Assembly (NCBI GenBank): GCA_947652115.1
Contig: OX393561.1
Span: forward strand, 25,317,691 to 25,381,690
Source of the DNA: Blastomussa wellsi
Taxonomy: Eukaryota; Cnidaria; Anthozoa; Scleractinia; Plerogyridae
Direction of reading: 5' to 3'
DNA length: 64,000 bases
In this document: piece by piece, positions 8,060-21,427 of the stretch
How the letters are laid out: every line of letters starts with the position of its first letter
How positions within the stretch are numbered: position 1 is the stretch's first letter
Made by a program: the position numbers and the translations under genes
Notes under the pieces: generated by a model
What the model saw: the letters and a program-made list of their open reading frames with translations, nothing else
The model's database searches: none
What the model was told of the DNA's origin: nothing

Positions 8060-10634
8060 ATGATTTCCAAACTGTCCCTGGTTGCCTTTGCAGTAACCTT
8101 TATTTGCATCTCTGCAGCCTGGCTCGATCAGGTTAGTTTTCATTTTAGGGAAGCCGGAAACCTGTGGTGTTGAGATTTGCACTCAGCAGATCTCGCACTC
8201 GACCTCACAGCTCAATTATAAATCGACAGAAAAGGCGCGCGGCTCCTCCTTCGCAAAGTGCTATTGTGACTGCTGTTTTATTTAAAAACGATGTGGATTT
8301 TGTAATCAGTTGTTTCGTTTTATCAGTTAACCGTCTAATTGATAATTGGTGAGTCAATTAATGCTGACTTTGCATGGACTGTTTTCTAACAGTGTTCTCT
8401 TTCTCTCCCGCAGCCGGAGAACCCGCTGTTGAAAAGAGGTATGAATTGTAGAATCGTACCTTTATTGTTAAGAACGCTTCCAATAGTAATTGTTCGAATA
8501 AATGTCGTGTAGATGTATTTGTTGTCACAGTTGGTCTGAGGTCTTACCAAATTATCAATTTGCGGGCTTGGCTTTCCGCGTCTTGTATAATAAGTTGTTA
8601 TCGATCTGGTGTAGTTCAAAATTCACCCAGAATTAATTTTGTAACGCTTCCATCAACGCTATTTCTTTTATGGAATGTGTTCACGCAATGTATATTGAAT
8701 TCCTTACTATTTGTCTAGTCCGAGATCACTTGTTGGCGTTTAATCCCAGAAAATAAGATTTGCTGATAAGTATATAACCTTTCAAAATTCTTAATTTTAG
8801 TTTAAAACTCATCGGGTGAATTGTTTTATAGACATGTATGTATCAGTTGCCTTAAAATCTTTCTCCAAATTCTCTGTTCACCAAAAGATATTTTGGTTTC
8901 TGCTAAATTCTCGTTCACTTCCTCATTTTTCCCTTTAGCATGTGGTCCTGATCCAGCAGGCTGCAGCGCTCACAGTTCATACTGTGGTGAGGCGGTCATG
9001 AAACAACATTGTCCAGCGACTTGCGGCCAGTGTAGAAGAGGTAAGAACTGTGGAAATGTACTGCTATTGGTCAGACCGCTTTAACAACCACAATTCTCAG
9101 AGCTGTTGGTTTTTCATTGCACGTCATTATTTTTGTCACTGTTGGATTTTAAATGATCACATTGTTCTCCATGTGAAAAAGTTGCAATCAAATAATTTTT
9201 GTTACCAATATTTAGAAGCTTTCCATTTATTATCTTGAAGAAGGAAGTGGCATTTTTCTCTTGATGTTCTATTGAACATGGATAGGTTAATGAATCTTTG
9301 TGATAATTGCCACCACGCACATAATGTTAGTAATTGCATTTGATTCACCTTCGTCTTGGTTGGTAATATTGCAATTTGTGGTCACATTTTGCAGCTAAAA
9401 GATAAAAAACCCCGAAAGATAGAGATAAAAAAAAATTGAAAAAAATACAATAATTTCAATAACTTGAACTAAAGAAACACTCTAATATTTCTTCATGGAA
9501 ATAACCTGTTCTTCATTAAAAATTCACTGTTTTCTACCTGTGGGGCTTGTAGGAGTTTCCAAGAGAAACATCACGAAGTGTTTAAATGAGTAAATCATGA
9601 AACAAATCGAAACTGTAAAAATCTTACGTTTAATGCATGTATTTTTCTTTCTTTTTCACATGATCAACAGGATTTGAAGACGATCTGCAGGCCCGTACGT
9701 ACAATTCCTTTCCAGTTGTCAACATATTATTCAGTTACTTTTTAGGCTCCGCTCGATTACTAACCGCTCTTCGTGAAAGGAACTCACGCTCCTCCCCCGA
9801 AGGCACTTCTCAGGGAGGAACGCAGAGCGGACTCAATAGAGCGGCGGAAATCGAGCCTATCACCATTCTGAAACTCTTAATTCAAACGTCAGTGGTAGGG
9901 GTGACAAGTAGGAAGGAAACTGATTGATTATACTTTTACCTCTGTATTGTCTGAACAATGTTTAGCTTCGTCTTCTTTTCTTTAATTTAAACCAATGAGA
10001 AAGAACTTTTACTACCCCCTTTAGGTAGAAAGTACATGGTTTCTTAATTATTTATTCGGCTATGATATAAATCTAAAACAAAGTGCTCATTTTCATTCCA
10101 AGCTGTCAGATATTTGAGACAATTGTAAAGACAAATTATAAAAAAGTTCTGACGATTTCCTCTTAAGGTGGCCCGATAGTCAAAAATACCAAAAATCAAA
10201 CTTAATTAGATGAAATCAACATCATGACGGTCCGTCGCTGCCATGGTAACAGTACAAGCTTTGGTAAAGTGTCACAGAGGGTACTTTTCTTATGACGATA
10301 ACTGAGATAGAAACGCTACGTCAATCTGGAAGGAACAATTTTTCAGTACAGATTATGTTTACAATGGTCTATGGAATGTACCAAAATAATTGGCTGGCAT
10401 TGATAATTTGCAGAGATAAAAAATCTGAAAAGTTGCAATTTGAAAAAAAGACCTGGTTGATATTGTGCCATTAACTTCCCCGTGGGTGTGGGTGATTATT
10501 CTTTTATCTTTGCTGAGGTCATTACCATCTCACTGGTAAGTCATCACTTGTTTTTGCATTCTTTTTCAGGAAAAATCACTTGTCCCTGCTGGTGGAAGGG
10601 GTGCTTCTGGGGTCAATATCCTAATGATTGTTAA
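8060..10634 (+). CDS. ShKT / Trp-rich cysteine peptide precursor, copy 2
   Basis: Coding exons: 8060-8131, 8414-8438, 8939-9040, 9671-9694 and 10570-10634. The predicted protein is the same as copy 1 (Tyr before the third Cys and His before the fourth Cys of the ShKT exon). This gene is a hybrid: exons 1-4 and most of intron 4 match lineage A. From about 10540 onward the acceptor region, exon 5 and the 3' UTR match lineage B. Exon 5 differs from copy 1 at three bases, all synonymous. Confidence 0.8.
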
Positions 10635-10712
10635 GTTACGCCGTGGACAAGCCAATCAGGAATTTGCCTTTTGTAGTATCAAGAAAACTAAAGTGCAAAT
10701 TTTCAGTAACAC

Positions 10713-10735
10713 TTTAAAGATTTAAAGATTTAAAG
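10713..10735 (+). repeat. 8-bp tandem repeat in 3' UTR, lineage B
   Basis: Three near-complete copies of TTTAAAGA lie in the 3' UTR of copy 2 and recur in copies 3-5 (17213, 23713, 29771). Copies 1 and 6-10 have a single non-repeated block here. Confidence 0.7.
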
Positions 10736-10778
10736 TAGAATTTCCATTGTCTGTTTGTTTGTATTTCAGTCCTTAAGA

Positions 10779-10784
10779 AATAAA
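10779..10784 (+). terminator. Poly(A) signal, copy 2
   Basis: AATAAA, 145 bases after the stop codon. Confidence 0.6.
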
Positions 10785-13700
10785 ACCAGAAAGATTAGCA
10801 CCTTAGCATTTGTTTGTTTATTATGGTGGATCTTTTCCTGAGGGAAGCCTTTTGTGTTGGAGAAACAGGGCGTGGGTTAATCTTATCGAGAAAATCAAGC
10901 AGAGTGGCTTATTCCCTTTTTTGATAAACATGTGAAAATTTAAATAAATAAGTTGGTACAAGTTTCGTTTCACTGATAAAAGATAAAAGAAGCACATATT
11001 ATTATTTAATATTTATTAAATTTATATTGTTTTTACGGCCAAGCTGGCTCCGCATGCAAGTTCTCAACGTGAAATTACAGGGCGCATTTAAACGGACCTT
11101 GAAAAAAATGCATCTTTATCACGCTTTTGAAATAATTCATATATGAAATGCGAATGAACATGAAAGTGAGAGCTGATCATCCCAGTGAATTTCCAATTAA
11201 AGCACTACTCACGGAAAAAAAATGAACTCAATAAATTGACATTGCTCCCAATGGGTGGCTTCATGTCTCAGTTTGAAGAGCATCGCACCGGTATCGCGGA
11301 TGTTATGGGTTCGAATCCCGTTTGTGTTATAGAGATCAAGCGAAAAGTCGAATTGTTTTCAATAATGGCCCTACAAAATAATGTGCCACCCTTCGCAAAT
11401 GGGGCGCAGAAGATAATTCGATTTATGTCACTGTTGTAGAAAAAAAGGGGATTCGTGAGAAGGCAGCAATTGATATTTCTACAGATGCTTTGTATGAGAC
11501 AATACAAGAACAGCGTACGATGGACTGGGATGACAGTGGGTACGGTCCAGCGACTTTGTTACCCATTATTGAAGATCGCGTAACCACTTAATGGCACTAA
11601 CCAAATGTAAAATCAGAAAATTTATATTGTTTTAACGACTAAGCTGGCTGAAATTACGGGCGCATTTAAACGGACTGTGAAAACAAATTGTACCGCTTCA
11701 GGCGATTCAAATAGAGATCAAGCGAAAGTTCGAATTCTTCTCAATAAAGGCACAACAAATGTGCCACCCTTCGCAAATGGCGCGCAGAGGTTAATTCGAT
11801 TTCATGTCACTGTTGCAGAAAGGGAAGGAGATTCGTGAGTATGAAGAAATTGATATTTCCATAGACGTTTTGCATGAGTCAATGCAAGAACCGCGTACGA
11901 TGGACTGGGATGACAGAGGGTACGGTCTAGCGACTTTGTTATCCATTTATTGAAGATCGCCTAACCACTTATGGTACTAACCAAACCTAAAATCGATATT
12001 GTGTTAACGTCTAAGCCGGCTTCGCGTGCAAGTTCCCAATTAAAGGGACTGTGAAAACAAAGAGACCATTTCGACGCTTTTGTTATTCTTTTGTGACGTA
12101 AATATATAAAATAATTCGTACATGAACTGCGGATGTACATGAAAGTGAGAGATGATCATCGCAGTGAATTTCCAATTTAAGCACTACTCACGAGCAAAAA
12201 TGAACTCAATAAATTGACTTCACTCCCAATGTGTGGCTTCATAGCTCAGTTTGTAGTCTACCGCACCGGCGATTTCGAATCGAGTTGATGCCCTGAATTT
12301 TTCCAAGCTTCTTTAATTCCAATTGCTTAAATTGGAATTCACTGCGATAATCATCTCTCACTTTCACCTTTTATTCTTTTGTGTTCATGCTAATCTGCCC
12401 GCCCAACCACCTCACCGCCCAACACAAAAGAATAACAAATGCGTTAGTGAGGGTACCGCTACAGGCGATTCAAATAGAAATCAAGCGGAAAGGTCGAGTT
12501 CTTCTCAATAAAGGCGCGAAAAATGTGTCACCCTTCGCAAATCGCGCGAAGAGGTTAATTCGATGTTATGTCACTGTTACAGAAAGAGAACTCAACGGAA
12601 TTCGTGAATAGGTAGAATTTGATATTTTTACAGATGTTTTCTATCAGTCAATGCAAGAACAACGTACGATGGACTGGGATGACAGTGGGTACGGTCTAGT
12701 TACTTTGTTACCCATTATTGAAGATCGCGTAACCACTTAAGGGAACTAACCAAATCTAAAATCAGAAAATTTATATTCTTTTTACGTCTAAGCTGGCTAC
12801 GCGTGCAAGTTCCCAAGGTGATATCACAGGGCGCAATTAAATTGTACCGCTTCAGGCGATTCAAATAGAGATCAAGCGGAAGGTCGAATTCTTCTCAATA
12901 AAGGCAGAACAAATGTGCGACCCTTCGCAAATGGCGCGTAGAAGTTAATTCGATTTATGTCACTGTTGTAGAAAAAGAAGGGGATACGTGAGAAGGCAGC
13001 AATTGATGTTTGTATCAGTCAATGCGAGAACAACGTACGATGGACTGGGATGACAGTGGGTACGGTCCAGCGACTTTGTTACCCATTATTGAAGATCGTG
13101 TAACCACTTAATGGAACTAACCAAATCTAAAAATAAGAAATTTATATTGTTTTAACGACTAAGCTGGCTGAACTTACGGGCGCATTTAAACGGACTATGA
13201 AAACAAATTGTACCGCTTCAGGCGATTCAAATAGAGATCAAGCGAAAGTTCGAATTCTTCTCAATAAAAGCACTACAAATGTGCCACCCTTCGCAAATGG
13301 CGCGCAGAGGTTAATTCCATTTTATGTCACTGTTGCAGAAAGAGGAGGAGATTCGTGAATAGGAAGAAATTGATATTTCTACAGACGTTTTGTATGAGTC
13401 AATGCAAGAACCGCGTACGATGGACTGGGATGACAGTGGGTACCGTCTAGCGACTTTGTTATCCATTTATTGAAGATCGCGTAACCACTTAATGGTACTA
13501 ACCAAATCTAAAATCAGAAAATCTATATTGTGTTAACGTCGAAGCTTGCTTCGCGTGAAAGTTCCCAACGTGAAATTACACGGCGCAATTAAACTGACTG
13601 TGAAAACAAAGAGACCTTTTCCACGCTTTTATTATTCTTTTTTGACGTAAAGTATATGAAATAATACGTATAGCAACTGCGGATGTACATGAAAGTGAGA

Positions 13701-14212
13701 GGTGGTCATCCCAGTGAATTTCCAATTTAAGCACTACTCACGAGCAAAAATGAACTCAATAAATTGACTTCACTCCCAATGGGTGGCTTCACAGATCAGT
13801 TGGTAGTGTACGGCACCGGCGATTTCGAATCCCGTTGACGCCCTTCTTTAATTCCAATTGCATAAATTGGAAATTCACTGCGATAATCATCTCTCACTTT
13901 CACCTTTTATTCGTTTGCGTTCATGCTAATCTGCCCGCCCAATACAAAAGGATAACAAATGCGCGAGAAAGGTATATTGTACCGCTACAGGCGACTCAAA
14001 TAGAAATCAAGCGAAAGGTTGAATTCTTCTCAGTAAAGTGAAACCAAAATACATTTTCTCATTTAATATGTTAATCAATCTGAAAAGGAGAGGGCAAACT
14101 TTGTTAGATTTTGTTGCCTCAGCTCAAGCCCTCTTTCTTCAAAACAAAGGCATTCCTCTGTTCGATGGCATGTCAACGCCTTATGCACTAATTCAGCACG
14201 CAATAATGTTGT
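10785..14212. repeat. Intergenic spacer 2 (repeat array)
   Basis: This is the typical spacer form. The segment unique to spacer 1 is replaced by a short AT-rich join near 10999-11025. Contents: DWDD modules at 11451-11591 (open), 11819-11953 (frameshifted), about 12586-12740 (internal TAG), about 12971 (internal deletion shifts the frame) and about 13339 (internal TAG); inverted-repeat blocks at about 12138-12366 and 13688-13902. Confidence 0.75.
11257..11328 (+). pseudogene. tRNA-Thr-like pseudogene, spacer 2
   Basis: Same as the spacer 1 element, with CATCGCA instead of CATTGCA in the anticodon stem. That restores one stem pair, so this form is closer to a true tRNA. The acceptor stem is still unpaired. 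Confidence 0.55.
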
Positions 14213-14220
14213 TATATATT
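14213..14220 (+). promoter_or_regulatory. Candidate TATA box, copy 3
   Basis: TATATATT; the predicted noncoding exon would end at 14384. Confidence 0.35.
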
Positions 14221-14927
14221 TTACAATCAGTCATACATGGCAGAGGGAAAACAATGCGGGTCTTGAGTTTGGTTAGCAACAAACAAACCATTATCCCAAT
14301 CAAGTTATTTAAACAAGGAACCCAGGCACAGTAAATCAGTTTGTTTGCTGACCTTAAAGTGGCAAGATCTCAAGAAACCAACTGGTAAGTCAACGCTCCA
14401 ACGAATTATACTGGCATCGATTTTTTTAACTATTCGAATCAAAGACAGGAGCCATCGTGTAGATATTTTCTTTTTTAGGTTTATTATATCCCATTTTCGT
14501 TTTTTCAAATTTACAAGTGAAACTGATCATCAAGAACGCGGCGGGAAAATTGCTGCGGATTTGCTTTTGAAATTCAGAAACTTGCTTAATGCATTTTATA
14601 CCAAATGATTGCATTGGAGCTCTTGTTAATGATTGGGCATTCGTTTGATACCATTATTTTAACATCAAATGATTTAGGATGGTAGTATCAATTCAGGTAA
14701 AGTACAAGTGGAACCATTCACACGTTATTCCGGGCCGCCAAGGTACCTCGGAATTCGTCCAGCGAACAACCTGGCGTTTTTTCTAGCTTAGCCATGGCTG
14801 TACAGTGAAGACCGGAATAGATTTAGAATAGATTTTCTTAGTGTTAAGTCAGGTGATAAACAAATTTATGTTTTTTTCCCAAGAATCATTGGTAAATTTG
14901 CACTTTTCTTTTGCAGAAGATTACAGA

Positions 14928-17134
14928 ATGATTTCCAAACTGTCCCTGGTTGCCTTTGCAGTAACCTTTATTTGCATCTCTGCAGCCTGGCTCGATCAGG
15001 TTAGTTTTCATTTTAGGGAAGCCGGAAAGCTGTGGTGGAGAGATTCGCACTCAGCAGATCTCACACTCGACCTCACAGCTCAATTATAAATTGACAGAAA
15101 AGGCGCGCGGCTCCTCCTTCGCAAAGTGCTATTGTGACTGCTGTTTTATTTGAAAACGATGTGGATTTTGTAATCAGTGGTTTCTTTTTATCAGTTAACC
15201 GTCTAATTGATAATTGGTGAGTCAATTAATGCTGACTTTGCATGGACTGTTTTCTAACAGTGTTCTCTTTCTCTCCCGCAGCCGGAGAACCCGCTGTTGA
15301 AAAGAGGTATGAATTGTAGAATCGTACCTTTTATTGTTCAGAACGCTTCCAATAGTAATTGTTCGAATAAATGTCGTGTAGATGTATTTGTTGTCACAGT
15401 TGGTCTGAGGTCTTAACAAATTATCAATTTGCGGGCTTGGCTTTCCGCGTCTTGTATAATAAGTTGTTATCTATCTGGTGTAGTTCAAAATTCACCCAGA
15501 ATTAATTTTGTAACGCTTCCATCAACACTATTTCTTTTATGGAATGTCTTCACGTAATGTATATTGAATTCCTTACTATTTGTCTAGTCCGAGATCACTT
15601 GTTGGCGTTTAATCCCAGAAAATAAGATTTGCTGATAAGTATATAACCTTTCAAAATTCTTAATTTTAGTTCAAAACTCATCGGGTGAATTGTTTTATAG
15701 ACATGTATGTATCAGTTGCCTTAAAATCTTTCTTCAAATTCTCTGTTCACCAAAAGATATTTTGCTTTCTGGTAAATTCTCGTTCGCTTCCTCATTTTTC
15801 CCTTTAGCATGTGGTCCTGATCCAGCAGGCTGCAGCGCTCACAGTTCACACTGTGGTGAGGCGGTCATGAAACAACATTGTCCAGCGACTTGCGGCCAGT
15901 GTAGAAGAGGTAAGAACTGTGGAAATGTACTGCTATTGGTCAGACCGCTTTAACAACAACAATTCTCAGAGCTGTTGGTTTTTGATTGCACGTCATTATT
16001 TTTGTCACTGTTGGATTTTAAATGATCACATTGTTCTCCATGTGAAAAAGTTGCAATCAAATAATTTTTGTCACCAATATGAAGGAAGTGGCATTTTTCT
16101 CTTGATGTAAAATTGAACATGGAAACTGAAGCCAAATCGAAACTGTAAAAATCTTACGTTTAATGCGTGTATTTTTCTTTCTTTTTCACATGATCAACAG
16201 GATTTGAAGACGATCTACAAGCCCGTACGTACAATTCCTTTCCAGTTGTCAACATATTATTCAGTTACTTTTTAGGCTCCGCTCGATTACTAACCGCTCT
16301 TCGTGAAAGGAACTCACGCTCCTCCCCCGAAGGCACTTCTCAGGGAGGAACGCAGACCGGACTCGATAGAGCGGCGGAAATCGAGCCTATCACGATTCTG
16401 AAACTCTTAATTCAAACGTCAGTGGTAGGGGTGACGAGTAGGAAGGAAACTGATTGATTATACTTGTACCTCTATATTGTCTGAACAATGTTTAGCTTCG
16501 TCTTCTTTTCTTTAATTTAAACCAATGAGAAAGAGCTTTTACGACCCCATTTAGGTAAAAAGTACGTGGTTTCTAAATTATTTCTTTGGTTGTGATATAA
16601 ATCTAAAGGAAGTGCTCACTTTTATTCCAAGCTGTCAGTTATTTTAGACAATTGCAAAGAGAAATTAAAAAAAATTCTGATTATTTTTCTTAAGGTGGCC
16701 GGATAGTCAAAAATACCTTTTACTTGAAAACCAAACTTAATTAGACGAAATCAACATCACACTAGTTGCCATGAATGATGACAAAATCAAGCTTTGGTAA
16801 AGTGTCTCAGAGGGTTCTTTTCTTATGACGATAACTGAGAAAAAACGCTAAGTCAATCTGGCAAGAAACAAGTTTTCAGTACAAAAATGATTAGCTGGCA
16901 TTGATAATTTGCAGAGAAAGAAATCTGAAAAGTTGCAATTTGAAAAAAGGGCCTGATTGATATTGTGCCATTAATTTCCCCGTGGGTGTGGGTGATTTTT
17001 CTTTTATCTTTGCTGAGGTCATTACCATCTCACTGGTAAGTCATCACTTGTTTTTGCATTCTTTTTCAGGAAAAATCACTTGTCCCTGCTGGTGGAAGGG
17101 GTGCTTCTGGGGTCAATATCCTAATGATTGTTAA
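14928..17134 (+). CDS. ShKT / Trp-rich cysteine peptide precursor, copy 3
   Basis: Coding exons: 14928-14999, 15282-15306, 15808-15909, 16201-16224 and 17070-17134. This is the first lineage B gene. The ShKT exon has His instead of Tyr before the third Cys. Exon 4 differs from copy 1 at two bases, both synonymous. Intron 3 is shorter by about 0.36 kb because of two deletions (near 16080 and 16123), and intron 4 has many small indels compared with lineages A and C. Confidence 0.8.
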
Positions 17135-17278
17135 GTTACGCCGTGGACAAGCCAATCAGGAATTTGCCTTTTGTAGTATCAAGAAAACTAAAGTGCAAAT
17201 TTTCAGTAACACTTTAAAGATTTAAAGATTTAAAGTAGAATTTCCATTGTCTGTTTGTTTGTATTTCAGTCCTTAAGA

Positions 17279-17284
17279 AATAAA
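17279..17284 (+). terminator. Poly(A) signal, copy 3
   Basis: AATAAA, 145 bases after the stop codon. Confidence 0.6.
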
Positions 17285-20200
17285 ACCAGAAAGATTAGCA
17301 CCTTAGCATTTGTTTGTTTATTATGGTGGATCTTTTCCTGAGGGAAGCCTTTTGTGTTGGAGAAACAGGGCGTGGGTTAATCTTATCGAGAAAATCAAGC
17401 AGAGTGGCTTATTCCCTTTTTTGATAAACATGTGAAAATTTAAATAAATAAGTTGGTACAAGTTTCGTTTCACTGATAAAAGATAAAAGAAGCACATATT
17501 ATTATTTAATATTTATTAAATTTATATTGTTTTTACGGCCAAGCTGGCTCCGCATGCAAGTTCTCAACGTGAAATTACAGGGCGCATTTAAACGGACCTT
17601 GAAAAAAATGCATCTTTATCACGCTTTTGAAATAATTCATATATGAAATGCGAATGAACATGAAAGTGAGAGCTGATCATCCCAGTGAATTTCCAATTAA
17701 AGCACTACTCACGGAAAAAAAATGAACTCAATAAATTGACATTGCTCCCAATGGGTGGCTTCATGTCTCAGTTTGAAGAGCATCGCACCGGTATCGCGGA
17801 TGTTATGGGTTCGAATCCCGTTTGTGTTATAGAGATCAAGCGAAAAGTCGAATTGTTTTCAATAATGGCCCTACAAAATAATGTGCCACCCTTCGCAAAT
17901 GGGGCGCAGAAGATAATTCGATTTATGTCACTGTTGTAGAAAAAAAGGGGATTCGTGAGAAGGCAGCAATTGATATTTCTACAGATGCTTTGTATGAGAC
18001 AATACAAGAACAGCGTACGATGGACTGGGATGACAGTGGGTACGGTCCAGCGACTTTGTTACCCATTATTGAAGATCGCGTAACCACTTAATGGCACTAA
18101 CCAAATGTAAAATCAGAAAATTTATATTGTTTTAACGACTAAGCTGGCTGAAATTACGGGCGCATTTAAACGGACTGTGAAAACAAATTGTACCGCTTCA
18201 GGCGATTCAAATAGAGATCAAGCGAAAGTTCGAATTCTTCTCAATAAAGGCACAACAAATGTGCCACCCTTCGCAAATGGCGCGCAGAGGTTTATTCGAT
18301 TTCATGTCACTGTTGCAGAAAGTGAAGGAGATTCGTGAGTATGAAGAAATTGATATTTCCATAGACGTTTTGCATGAGTCAATGCAAGAACCGCGTACGA
18401 TGGACTGGGATGACAGAGGGTACGGTCTAGCGACTTTGTTATCCATTTATTGAAGATCGCCTAACCACTTATGGTACTAACCAAACCTAAAATCGATATT
18501 GTGTTAACGTCTAAGCCGGCTTCGCGTGCAAGTTCCCAATTAAAGGGACTGTGAAAACAAAGAGACCATGTCGACGCTTTTGTTATTCTTTTGTGACGTA
18601 AATATATAAAATAATTCGTACATGAACTGCGGATGTACATGAAAGTGAGAGATGATCATCGCAGTGAATTTCCAATTTAAGCACTACTCACGAGCAAAAA
18701 TGAACTCAATAAATTGACTTCACTCCCAATGTGTGGCTTCATAGCTCAGTTTGTAGTCTACCGCACCGGCGATTTCGAATCGAGTTGATGCCCTGAATTT
18801 TTCCAAGCTTCTTTAATTCCAATTGCTTAAATTGGAATTCACTGCGATAATCATCTCTCACTTTCACCTTTTATTCTTTTGTGTTCATGCTAATCTGCCC
18901 GCCCAACCACCTCACCGCCCAACACAAAAGAATAACAAATGCGTTAGTGAGGGTACCGCTACAGGCGATTCAAATAGAAATCAAGCGGAAAGGTCGAGTT
19001 CTTCTCAATAAAGGCGCGAAAAATGTGTCACCCTTCGCAAATCGCGCGAAGAGGTTAATTCGATGTTATGTCACTGTTACAGAAAGAGAACTCAACGGAA
19101 TTCGTGAATAGGTAGAATTTGATATTTTTACAGATGTTTTCTATCAGTCAATGCAAGAACAACGTACGATGGACTGGGATGACAGTGGGTACGGTCTAGT
19201 TACTTTGTTACCCATTATTGAAGATCGCGTAACCACTTAAGGGAACTAACCAAATCTAAAATCAGAAAATTTATATTCTTTTTACGTCTAAGCTGGCTAC
19301 GCGTGCAAGTTCCCAAGGTGATATCACAGGGCGCAATTAAATTGTACCGCTTCAGGCGATTCAAATAGAGATCAAGCGGAAGGTCGAATTCTTCTCAATA
19401 AAGGCAGAACAAATGTGCGACCCTTCGCAAATGGCGCGTAGAAGTTAATTCGATTTATGTCACTGTTGTAGAAAAAGAAGGGGATACGTGAGAAGGCAGC
19501 AATTGATGTTTGTATCAGTCAATGCGAGAACAACGTACGATGGACTGGGATGACAGTGGGTACGGTCCAGCGACTTTGTTACCCATTATTGAAGATCGTG
19601 TAACCACTTAATGGAACTAACCAAATCTAAAAATAAGAAATTTATATTGTTTTAACGACTAAGCTGGCTGAACTTACGGGCGCATTTAAACGGACTATGA
19701 AAACAAATTGTACCGCTTCAGGCGATTCAAATAGAGATCAAGCGAAAGTTCGAATTCTTCTCAATAAAAGCACTACAAATGTGCCACCCTTCGCAAATGG
19801 CGCGCAGAGGTTAATTCCATTTTATGTCACTGTTGCAGAAAGAGGAGGAGATTCGTGAATAGGAAGAAATTGATATTTCTACAGACGTTTTGTATGAGTC
19901 AATGCAAGAACCGCGTACGATGGACTGGGATGACAGTGGGTACCGTCTAGCGACTTTGTTATCCATTTATTGAAGATCGCGTAACCACTTAATGGTACTA
20001 ACCAAATCTAAAATCAGAAAATCTATATTGTGTTAACGTCGAAGCTTGCTTCGCGTGAAAGTTCCCAACGTGAAATTACACGGCGCAATTAAACTGACTG
20101 TGAAAACAAAGAGACCTTTTCCACGCTTTTATTATTCTTTTTTGACGTAAAGTATATGAAATAATACGTATAGCAACTGCGGATGTACATGAAAGTGAGA

Positions 20201-20712
20201 GGTGGTCATCCCAGTGAATTTCCAATTTAAGCACTACTCACGAGCAAAAATGAACTCAATAAATTGACTTCACTCCCAATGGGTGGCTTCACAGATCAGT
20301 TGGTAGTGTACCGCACCGGCGATTTCGAATCCCGTTGACGCCCTTCTTTAATTCCAATTGCATAAATTGGAAATTCACTGCGATAATCATCTCTCACTTT
20401 CACCTTTTATTCGTTTGCGTTCATGCTAATCTGCCCGCCCAATACAAAAGGATAACAAATGCGCGAGAAAGGTATATTGTACCGCTACAGGCGACTCAAA
20501 TAGAAATCAAGCGAAAGGTTGAATTCTTCTCAGTAAAGTGAAACCAAAATACATTTTCTCATTTAATATGTTAATCAATCTGAAAAGGAGAGGGCAAACT
20601 TTGTTAGATTTTGTTGCCTCAGCTCAAGCCCTCTTTCTTCAAAACAAAGGCATTCCTCTGTTCGATGGCATGTCAACGCCTTATGCACTAATTCAGCACG
20701 CAATAATGTTGT
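17285..20712. repeat. Intergenic spacer 3 (repeat array)
   Basis: Nearly identical to spacer 2 at an offset of exactly 6500 bases, so this unit is a recent duplicate. It contains an open DWDD module at 17951-18091. A frameshifted one starts near 18319; a base change upstream (GTTTATTC for GTTAATTC) leaves one continuous open frame of 64 codons at 18259-18453. Inverted-repeat blocks lie near 18638 and 20188. Confidence 0.75.
17757..17828 (+). pseudogene. tRNA-Thr-like pseudogene, spacer 3
   Basis: Identical to the spacer 2 element. Confidence 0.55.
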
Positions 20713-20720
20713 TATATATT
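20713..20720 (+). promoter_or_regulatory. Candidate TATA box, copy 4
   Basis: TATATATT; the predicted noncoding exon would end at 20884. Confidence 0.35.
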
Positions 20721-21427
20721 TTACAATCAGTCATACATGGCAGAGGGAAAACAATGCGGGTCTTGAGTTTGGTTAGCAACAAACAAACCATTATCCCAAT
20801 CAAGTTATTTAAACAAGGAACCCAGGCACAGTAAATCAGTTTGTTTGCTGACCTTAAAGTGGCAAGATCTCAAGAAACCAACTGGTAAGTCAACGCTCCT
20901 ACGAATTATACTGGCATCGATTTTTTTAACTATTCGAATCAAAGACAGGAGCCATCGTGTAGATATTTTCTTTTTTAGGTTTATTATATCCCATTTTCGT
21001 TTTTTCAAATTTACAAGTGAAACTGATCATCAAGAACGCGGCGGGAAAATTGCTGCGGATTTGCTTTTGAAATTCAGAAACTTGCTTAATGCATTTTATA
21101 CCAAATGATTGCATTGGAGCTCTTGTTAATGATTGGGCATTCGTTTGATACCATTATTTTAACATCAAATGATTTAGGATGGTAGTATCAATTCAGGTAA
21201 AGTACAAGTGGAACCATTCACACGTTATTCCGGGCCGCCAAGGTACCTCGGAATTCGTCCAGCGAACAACCTGGCGTTTTTTCTAGCTTAGCCATGGCTG
21301 TACAGTGAAGACCGGAATAGATTTAGAATAGATTTTCTTAGTGTTAAGTCAGGTGATAAACAAATTTATGTTTTTTTCCCAAGAATCATTGGTAAATTTG
21401 CACTTTTCTTTTGCAGAAGATTACAGA

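Noticed and set aside
14038..14334. 98-codon open frame upstream of copies 3, 4 and 6-10
   Set aside because: It begins at GTG rather than ATG, overlaps the predicted promoter and first exon, and is broken in copies 1 and 2. It shows no recognisable domain and is long only because the copies are nearly identical.
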